Of a DNA stretch of 64,000 nt, positions 55,961 to 64,000 are shown in pieces. Under the pieces are notes generated by a model that saw only the letters and a list, made by a program, of their open reading frames with translations, searched no databases and was not told the origin of the DNA. The first letter of the stretch is position 1; each line of letters opens with the position of its first letter. Origin of the DNA: Rhodeus uyekii (taxonomy: Eukaryota > Chordata > Actinopteri > Cypriniformes > Acheilognathidae); NCBI GenBank assembly GCA_037043235.1, contig JAWRVZ010000056.1, positions 2,687,001-2,751,000 of the forward strand, given 5' to 3'. A program made the translations under genes and the position numbers.

Positions 55961-56908
55961 ATTTGAGACAATGAGAAATGGCAGGAGATGAAATGACCAT
56001 AATGACAACCGAGATTTTGATATCAGCCTGAAACCACAAATAGTTAGATAGTGAGAATCTCAACAATCTTCAACTTTACGTACTGAAAAAATATATTAAA
56101 TAACTTTAATTGCTGCCACTGTTTAAGTTAAATCAAGTAAAACCCCAATCTTGATCAGTCAGTTAGATTTGACTTTTGAATTTAGTGGAATTGATTGTGA
56201 AGGGAGAGAGATGCATGTAAGGAAAGATGTTTGCATATCAACAAGAAACAAAGATATAAAAAATATAATTTCCACCATTACCAGTTTCATCACAGAATGC
56301 AGCACACCATAGATGATTTGAGATGTGGAAGAAAGGCAAAAAATAAATAAAAAATTCTATATAATAGATGCATATACTCATTGTTGATTGTAATGAAAGT
56401 GGCCATATTTGAAGAAATACTTTATAAAAACTGATTTTTACTCTCCTCCCTCTACGATACAATGAATAAAAAGGTGAAGAATGAATAAAATAAACAAGGG
56501 TTAAAAGAAACCAGACACAGATGTCTCTTGCTGTATCATTATATATTGTCAGAAATGGCTGGACATCTGACTTTGTAGGTTCCTTATGAATCTGAGAATG
56601 AAAGCTTTTGACAGGTGTTCATCAGCCAACAATAGGCAGCTTTTGTATTCTATCTGATGTCATCAGTGTATGTGTGCAGCACACAGGGGCTGCTCCTGAC
56701 ACCCAGGTCTCAGGGAGTGGAAAGTTAATCCTGTGACAGATGTGTCTTCTCTCTCCTGGCTCCCGGTCATGCTGCAGCAGCAACATCGGCGCCTTTCAGC
56801 CCGCCTCCCTCTCTTTCCCCATAAATATATAGAAGAGGTAAATGTTCACTCAATGCTTGGTGGAGTCCCAAGAGTCAGGCGTCCATGAGCGGCGTAACGG
56901 CGAAACAA
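55961..56908. other. Non-coding DNA
   Basis: No gene or mobile element was recognised; the area from 56600 to 56830 is moderately GC-rich. Confidence 0.45.
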
Positions 56909-56929
56909 CCCCCCCCCCCCCCCCCCCCC
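56909..56929. repeat. (C)21 homopolymer
   Basis: Twenty-one consecutive C residues. On the minus strand this is an unbroken G21 run, able to form G-quadruplexes, and an i-motif on the plus strand. Confidence 0.95.
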
Positions 56930-57352
56930 ACCATCTTCCTCTCCCATTCCTTCCGTGTCACATGATTTCTCGAGATTGACAGCCTCCCCAAAGAGTGAGA
57001 GCTGGAACAGATGGAATATGAATGGTTCAGTCGTGTATGAAAAAGGTGTCTGGGCAAAGGAGCGTCAATGGGGGAACTGCAATTGCAATTTAAGTGTGGC
57101 TAAATCTCTTTGTCTTCCTGTTCTCAGATCTCTCAGAAAAGCTACAGGAAGGTTTGAAATCAGTTCTGTGTGCAAAACAAAACATTACGATGTGAGCGAT
57201 ATTACACATTTTAAGAAAATAGATCTCTATTCCCATCAAGTCTGAGACATTCACAATTTTTGAGGTAATTTTGAAGTTTGATTTTACCTGTTTTATGCAT
57301 TACCATATTATATATGATCCAAATACAAAAGTCTTTCAGTTACACCGAAAAG
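56930..57352. other. Non-coding DNA
   Basis: The open frame at 56955-57245 has no coding character that I can recognise. Confidence 0.45.
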
Positions 57353-57674
57353 GTACACTACCATTCAAAAGTTTGGATTAGGGTAAATTTCAGCATCATT
57401 ACTGCAGTCCTTAGTGTCACATGATTCTTCAAAAATCTGATATGCTGATTTTCTGCTCAAGAAAAGACTAGTTGACTAACTATTGTGCTGGATAATATTG
57501 TTTTATGGAAACTGTGATATACCCCCCCCCCCCATAACATAATTTATTCAAAAAAATTTTTTTTATTATAAATGTCCTTACTCTCACTTTTGATGAATAC
57601 AATTATTAATTTCTATCCCCCCCAAAAAAAGAAAAAAAAATCTTAATAACCCAAACTTTTGAATGATTTGCACC
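57353..57674. mobile_element. Cyprinid palindromic repeat, TACACTACCATTCAAAAGTT type
   Basis: The left end TACACTACCATTCAAAAGTT then TGG is inverted at the right end (CCAAACTTTTGAATGATTTG). The interior contains the familiar CAGCATCATTACTGCAGTC, TGTCACATGATTCTTC and ATATGCTGATTTTCTGCTCA pieces in order. It is a well-known cyprinid dispersed repeat with inverted ends; superfamily not assigned. C13 and C8 runs inside indicate homopolymer growth. Confidence 0.75.
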
Positions 57675-58560
57675 ACCAGTAAAGAACCTCTCATTTAAAG
57701 TGTAATGGAATGTGTTTTTAAGGTAGAAGTGTGAATTTCATCATCTACTTTGTTGAAGCAAGTAATAACAGTCAACATTTGTGGATTCAATTTCTACCAA
57801 TTAGAAATACTGCCAAATTCTCGTTAAAAAATATGATTATATCTCCAACAATTTTCTTAACACAGTCAGCATGTACTTTACTCATTAGTGACTGTCTCAA
57901 TCATGTCTTTAATAGGCATATGGTTATTATGAGATGCCATTTCAAACCATGTTAAGCACAGCAAGGAAACCCATTAAATCATAAGTAGGGGGATTTTTCC
58001 CAATGTGAGGTCATAAAGGAAAATGATAAGACGGAGGGTCTTGGTGAAAGTCATAACTCTTTAAAGTTTTTTTTTTTCTTTCTGTGGCAATGTCTTCCTA
58101 GAAAGGACAAATTCAAAGCCTAGATGCTTCCGCTGTGCCAACAAGGGTCCTGTCACAGTTTGTCAGTACATGCATATATAAACATTAAATATGATTGATA
58201 AGCGTTTCTTATGCTCTCCCAGGCTTCGATTCATCTTCTGGAGTCAGAGTAGGGTAAGAGCGTCTGTCTTGCTGGTCCCTCGACATCTATTTGCTTTTAA
58301 GCGCTAAGTCATTATCAACTAATACATGTAGATTGTGTTAGGAGCGAATGGTGTGCAATGGAATGAGGGAAAAATTAGTGAAGTGTTATGGGGGACAGCA
58401 GATGTTAGGCTGGAGTTATTACAAGCTGAGATGATTAGCTGAAAAACATTACTTGACAAAGTGGTGGCACGCAGATGACAGCTGAAGTATTTTATGCTGG
58501 AAATTTGCAACATTTCTAGTGACAAGACAAGCAGAGCCCCTCATTGCAACACAGCCTTAA
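57675..58560. other. Non-coding DNA
   Basis: A T-rich run occurs near 58070. Nothing else was recognised. Confidence 0.45.
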
Positions 58561-59240
58561 ATACGAGCACAGGAGAAAAAGCTGTAGTCCCTTTTGTCCT
58601 GATGAAAATATGAGATATGATCACTCTCCATTATTTGAACTTGTATTATATTGATGTTTTCTAGGGTCGATGTTGCTTGCGTGAACTATATAAAATGATT
58701 TCTGTGTGATACGGCTCTGACATGACATGCCCAATTAGCTATGCGGAAAAACTTCCTGTATTTACGCTGAACCCGAGCACGCAAGTTTCTCGCTTATCGC
58801 GTGACGGAGTTTACATATTAAACGTGATTATGTTATGGTTGCCCAAGCAAAAAGATTCCCTTTACTGTCAATTACGAAATAGACAGAATGGAACAAAAAG
58901 GGGGAAATTTAAACGTCTCCAACAACTTCCTGTAATTTCAATTTATTGAGAATGAAACAGAGGATAAAGATTTAGAAATTATAAGCTATTATGCACCAGC
59001 GAGAGAGCAGGGCTGAGGGTAACTTCATAAAATACAGCTGACAAGCCTAAGCAAATTACCCAAGACCATTACAAAAATCACTTAATTGCTAACCATTCTG
59101 TCAGGTCAATTGACGCTAAATGAAAAAATAACAGAAAAGCGTTTATGCCGCAAAAGGCGGGCTCTGAAAAGGAGGTGAACACTTAGAAGGGGGAATGGGT
59201 GGAAATGCACTGCGTAAAGTGCTGTAGTCTTTTTCAGAAC
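58560..59240. promoter_or_regulatory. Candidate conserved non-coding block
   Basis: A long unrepetitive stretch with CCAATTAGCTATG, ACTGTCAATTACGAAATAG, TCACTTAATTGCTAACC and GTCAGGTCAATTGACGC. It contains many TAAT/ATTA cores and CpG dinucleotides. Stops occur in all frames at short distances. Confidence 0.3.
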
Positions 59241-59394
59241 AAGCAATTTACCTCATAGCTTCTTCTGCTTAGAAGTGTATGACCCTTTTTTAAATGTATC
59301 TCTTATTGTTTCAAACAGTAATAACATTGCATTTATTTTAGGATAAGTAAACTTATACAGATGTATGTTTGTTTAGTTTCATTACATTTGTTTT

Positions 59395-59573
59395 CTGTCA
59401 TGAGTTACTCACCGCCATGTTAAAATCGATATGATTTTCTTTGTTGCACTGACCACAAACGTTGCTGGGATGTTCTTCTACATAACTCCTTTTTTGTCCC
59501 TTTTAGAAAATCAGATCAGTTCGGAATGACATGAGAGTGAGCAAATGTTGACAGCATTTTCCTTTTTGGGTGT
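59395..59573. mobile_element. Cyprinid palindromic MITE, copy (family A)
   Basis: The left arm CTGTCATGAGTTACTCACCG and the right arm GGAATGACATGAGAGTGAGC then AAATGTTGACAGCATTTTCC and TTTTTGGGTG are inverted relatives, with the same end sequences as 54831-55060. Confidence 0.7.
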
Positions 59574-59599
59574 TCTTTGAGTTCTGTGTGTGTTTCACC

Positions 59600-59960
59600 A
59601 ATTCATTTCAGTTGGTTTTCATTTTCCTCCTCTCCTGGCTCACTGTTCAGTGCCTGCAATTCATCATGGCGTGAGTTCAGACGGATCTGAGCGGTATTAT
59701 CGTACAATCGCAACATGTTACCTACCACAGGATCTAAGGGAAAATGGTGTGATTGAAAACACGGCCGAGTCTAGAGCTTTTCCCCTGATCTGTAGCGCAT
59801 AATGAATAAGGAGCTGCTGATTAATAGATAAAAAGTGATTAATAGCTGCACTGATTATCGAATCAGGCCCCTCACCGGAATAATCAGTTAATTGATCATT
59901 ATTCTATGGGAGCTGTCAGTATCCACGGTGGTGGTGGTCTTCGGAGAACTCTGAAATTGG
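59600..59960. promoter_or_regulatory. Candidate enhancer with TGATTAATAG direct repeats
   Basis: TGATTAATAG occurs at 59818-59827 and 59836-59845, 18 bases apart; TGATTAT follows at 59852, and AATAATCAGTTAATTGATCA with ATTATT lies at 59879-59903. TGATTAAT is a typical PBX/HOX composite core and TTAATTGA a homeodomain palindrome. The surrounding sequence is unrepetitive. Binding and conservation are inferred. Confidence 0.4.
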
Positions 59961-60182
59961 AGTTTACTTTCCCTGTCAGACATAGAGAGGCAACATAGAA
60001 GAAGACCCAACTGCAAAATGTTATCCTTTCACTGAACAGAATGTGAGTCCCCCCACCTCTTTTTTTCAGTAGACTCTCTAGTCATGGTATGCATTTCGTA
60101 TTATAACACAGAATAGAATAATTGAATATAATATATTTTAAAACAACATTTTTTATAATGCATAATGCAAATATGTATATAT

Positions 60183-60686
<504 letters not shown>

Positions 60687-60689
60687 AAA

Positions 60690-61397
60690 ATTATATATAA
60701 CATAAATTTATATTAAAAGTCATAGTTAATACTCAGAATTGGACCTTAAACTTGACTCAATAAATTAATTACTAATTAACAATTACCTAATTACTGCTTA
60801 ATAATAGTTAGTAAGGCAGTTGTTAAGTTTAGGTGGGATTAAGGGATGTAGAATATGGTCGTACATAATAATGCTTTGATATTTGCATTAATAATGCATT
60901 AATATGTGTATAATGCATTCATATGTCACTTAAACAGTAATATTTTTAAAACTAAAGTATTACCATATAATTTTTTGACATCTGATCGTATCACGACTAT
61001 TTTATGCTACATTTTCAGCTTTAACCTTGTAGACACATCTGTATTTACATGGGTTGTTACAGTGTCATTCGTTTTGACCTGTATGGCAAAGATTAAACAG
61101 GTTTTTGAAATGCTTAAGATAATGAGATCAGTCTAAAACTCTGTAGACAGATTTGCCAAGGAAGATGCACATCTTATCAGTCTATTCAGAATCCCTCCTG
61201 TATCGATGTCAGATTACACACCCTGCTGATGCTCTTCCTGTTGTGCTTTGCTGTTCTGCTCTGTTCTACAAGAGAAATCACTAACTCCCAAGCGTACTAT
61301 CATGGACCTTTGGGAATCAACCATCGAGAATGGAAAAGATAATCATATGAAAAGAAATATGTTAGGGATGCAGAGTATGGGGGACACAGGAGATCTA
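60690..61397. other. AT-rich non-coding DNA
   Basis: No gene or repeat was recognised. Confidence 0.5.
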
Positions 61398-61399
61398 TA

Positions 61400-61702
61400 C
61401 AGTGTGGTCCAAAAATCTGAGACCACATTACAAATCTGAGATTTCATTTTCTTCTCTGTAAATAAATAGGTTCTACACAAATGTATAGAGTTCATGCAGC
61501 AATTGTCATTAAAGCAAAAGGGGGACATTACAAATTACATTGTAATTTCATTTAAAAGCAATGTTTCCATCAAATTGTTAATCTTGATAAAATAATTTGA
61601 AGATTTTAAAACATATATTTTTATAAAATAAAAATAGATAGTATAATTGAGGAATTTCCATGTTTTTTTTAAATGTAATTTTCGTCCAATTTGATCTCAC
61701 TG
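61400..61702. mobile_element. Tc1/mariner-type MITE
   Basis: The left end CAGTGTGGTCCAAAAATCTG and the right end (inverted, CAGTGAGATCAAATTGGACG) are related, and TA flanks both (61398-61399 and 61703-61704). The 303-bp interior is non-coding and AT-rich. The end sequence is that of a Tc1-like family common in fishes. Confidence 0.7.
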
Positions 61703-61704
61703 TA

Positions 61705-62039
61705 TATATGCATAATAAGACCGGGAACTTAGGTTGCAATGTTCTAGATGGGTCCTTGCCATGGAGTGGAAACAGTTTTATATTCATTGCTTTTGTTTAT
61801 TTTATCTGGCCTTGCTGACTGGATATCGCAGTGTTGATTGTGTGTGTGTGTGAATAAGAGAGAGAACCTGAGAAAGAAAGTGTGTGCTCTGAGGCTCTGT
61901 GCCATCCATAAATAGTTACAATGTCACAAAATTGCTGTTCAACTGTATGTTCCCCGGTACATACGAGCGCTCAAAGTGGGCTATTAAGATTTCAAGAGGA
62001 AAAATAAGCTAATTGGTAAAATGACAATACCGCAAACCA
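61705..62039. other. Non-coding DNA with short (GT)n
   Basis: A GTGTGTGTGTG tract at about 61840 and nothing else recognised. Confidence 0.45.
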
Positions 62040-62340
62040 GTTACACTGTGAAAATCCTGGAAACCGAGGACCATTAATTAACCTTAGCGCAACGATTACT
62101 GCTTACATTAGAGACGAACATGCAAGAGATGTTTTGTATTTTTTTTTATTTTGCTCTTTAGAGACCCTGGCGGAAGGCCCTGCCCCTGTGAGCTGTGATA
62201 TGTTAACTGAGAAGCAACTAATTAGATGTCAAAAATTCATAAGGCCCTCTTTAATATTGCATATCTATCCCGGTATGTCATTTGAAAACAAGGGACTGCA
62301 CAAACAGAGCGACCGCAACACAAAACCCCAGCAGGGACGC
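62040..62340. promoter_or_regulatory. Candidate conserved non-coding block
   Basis: Contains GACCATTAATTAACCTTAGC near 62068, CAACTAATTAGATGTC near 62216, and CTTTAATATTGCATATC near 62250. The sequence is unrepetitive, of balanced composition and rich in homeodomain cores. No reading frame resembles a protein. Confidence 0.35.
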
Positions 62341-63140
62341 TGACAGGAGAAGAAGGCCGAGGAACGCGAGCGAGACGAGGAGGAACAGAGAAAGCACGAG
62401 AGGGAGGATGGCTCAGAGAGGGAAGGAGATAAAAGAAGAGGAAAGGGGAGGTACTGAAAAAAGCAGGAAACAATCAAAGAAAGTTCCTTGATAAGCCCCA
62501 GAGAACAGCACCTGTGGAAAATGTAATCTTACAAATTCTAGTAGAGGAGGCGGTAGGGAAGCTCATGATAATGTGATTGTGGGGAGAGGAGGGGCACTTG
62601 GAGGAACCGCAAGCAAGTAGCCCGGGTCCGGCTGAGGGGGAGGGAAGGGCGAGGGGTGGGGGCACGAGGGCCGGCGGAGAGGGGACTGACTTATCAAAGG
62701 CACTGGCAGGTAAATAGTCATTTACTATGCATGCACAATGAACAGTACATGGTGGCTTGACACAGACGGCAGGGCGATAATGAAAGGCACTGCTATTGTG
62801 GCATCCGTCAAGGGACTCTTTTTAATATTGCTTCCCTCTCTCAAGTGACGGAGAGCTGATGCTTCTTGGCGCCATCCTCCTCTTGTAAGTCACTTTGCAT
62901 AAGATGAGACGGAGCTGAAGTGTGATGCATTATCGGAGCAGAGGGGCTGTGCAGAATGAGCTTTTTCCTTTTTCCTTTATTCCCTCCTTTCTTACCTTTA
63001 CCGCCATATTAGTGGGAAGGGTTAGTATATTTATATTTATTTATATATTTATTAGTTAGGTTTTATTTTTGTATGTAATGCGGCCTCTTTTATATTTATA
63101 TATATATATATATATATATATACTAAAATATACATATACA
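62341..63140. other. Purine-rich tract and moderately complex non-coding DNA
   Basis: The plus strand at 62345-62480 is strongly purine-rich (GAGGA-type), which produces an Arg/Glu/Lys-rich open frame without credibility. A (TA)n tract lies at 63099-63121. Confidence 0.45.
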
Positions 63141-63252
63141 CTGCCATGGTCATGTGTTCGATTCCCAGGGAAAGCAAGGACTGATTATAATGTCAATGTG
63201 TATCTTAAATGCAATGCAAGTCATTTTGGATAAAAGCATCTGTCAAATGTAA
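63141..63252 (+). mobile_element. tRNA-derived SINE, 5'-truncated
   Basis: The B-box region GGTCATGTGTTCGATTCC (63149-63166) is followed by CAGGGAAAGCAAGGACTGAT and by TGCAAGTCATTTTGGATAAA then AGCATCTGTCAAATG. That last segment is the tail shared by many fish SINEs and their partner LINEs. The A box is missing. It matches the minus-strand copy at 29812-29938 in the region they share. Confidence 0.85.
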
Positions 63253-64000
63253 ATATATTTATAGATGTATAAAGTTTCTGTCATTATCATAGTAAATGTT
63301 TGTAAGAATAGACATTGCTAATGTATTAAAGGTGAGCAGATATTATTTGCATAGAGAAGAGCATTTGAATTAGATGTGAAGATGACATCTAATTTTAATT
63401 CAATTCTGATCAAAGATATTTCTAAATAAAAGCAAATCAGAGACTGAAAGAAAGGGAAATGGGACGCAAAATAGTTCAGACAGTGACTGTTTGTAGAAAG
63501 CGGTTCTAATGAGGTACAATCCCATAGACTTTTGCTGTACGTTTATTCGAAAATCGAAACAGGAATTAAAGGAAATAATCCCCAGAGTGTGTTGAGTTGT
63601 CTTTATGGTTAAAAACATCCATTGTAAAAAAATATATTTTTTAAATATATATATATATATATTTAAATATATTATATATATATACCTAAAGTATTGAACT
63701 ATATTGTGATTATTATGTTTGCTTAATTTTCTGACTGTGATTGTGTCTGCATTCTGCATGTCTGAGACCAAATCATTTTTTTGAATTAAAATGCATTCCT
63801 TCAATGAAAATCTAAAAGTTAGGCCATAAGCTTTTGTGTCACATACAGTATCTCTCTCCTTACACATCCTTTAACACAAAAACACACTGGTTGTGTCATG
63901 CATACCTGTATTCATTCCAATTTGAATTAAGTGACATGTTCTGATTCTTGGCCATTGAAGCAAAAAATTAGCTTGCTCTCCCTGTTAAAGGTCAAATTAC
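63253..64000. other. AT-rich non-coding DNA
   Basis: Short TATATA tracts at 63647-63681. The 155-codon minus-strand open frame at 63400-63867 is AT-driven (Ile/Tyr/Asn-rich) and has no recognisable domain. Confidence 0.45.

Noticed and set aside
63400..63867. 155-codon minus-strand frame
   Set aside because: Very AT-rich, Ile/Tyr/Asn-dominated, with a segment made by a TATATA tract; no domain or splice context.

Overview
The window is vertebrate nuclear DNA, almost certainly from a teleost and probably a cyprinid-type fish. The evidence is AT-rich unique sequence without compact genes, very long microsatellites, tRNA-derived SINEs with the fish-type GGATAAAAGC tail, palindromic MITEs of the kind abundant in cyprinids, and relics of hAT, PIF/Harbinger, Tigger/pogo, Tc1, Ty3/gypsy-type LTR, DIRS and LINE elements. 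Species and family-level names are recalled by eye; no search was run.

I see no complete protein-coding gene, rRNA, genuine tRNA or CRISPR array. The only sequence that looks like a host exon is at 42083-42261 (+): a strong splice acceptor, about 59 codons of non-repetitive, coding-like sequence, a stop, and an AATAAA about 240 bases further on. I do not recognise the protein.

Layout. 1-6800: AT-rich sequence with a small hAT-like palindrome (2761), a compound CTGT/CTAT microsatellite (4282-4506) and a Harbinger-type MITE with TTA target duplications (5421-5978). 6828-8400: a broken LTR retroelement with a 5' LTR, a frameshifted Ty3/gypsy-type gag remnant, a proline-rich stretch and a 45-bp coding minisatellite. 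10932-12083: an internally deleted Tigger-like transposon. 18000-18440: a unique block with an RFX-type X-box, CCAAT boxes and an octamer. 18733-21656: a transposon cluster (degenerate Tigger-like element, a young miniature LTR element with 613-bp LTRs, a second Tigger-like MITE). 25440-27580: a second gag/minisatellite LTR relic on the minus strand, with about 36 copies of a 30-bp unit. 27813-29297: a Harbinger element whose broken transposase is split by a 210-bp hAT element with a perfect 8-bp target duplication. 33741-35101: a TIR transposon. 44950-45931: a DIRS-type retroelement relic. 46020-46645: a probable solo LTR carrying a LINE 3' end. 54831-61702: MITEs and Tc1-type relics. 63141-63252: a SINE.

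Between the repeats lie blocks of unrepetitive sequence of mixed base composition (near 10.0, 18.2, 22.9, 24.3, 39.5, 43.9, 49.5, 51.3, 55.7, 58.9, 59.8 and 62.2 kb), rich in homeodomain-type TAAT/ATTA cores. This resembles a gene desert or a very large intron carrying conserved regulatory elements, but conservation cannot be judged from one sequence. There is no operon-like cooperation to describe; the parts that interact are transposons inserted beside or inside one another.
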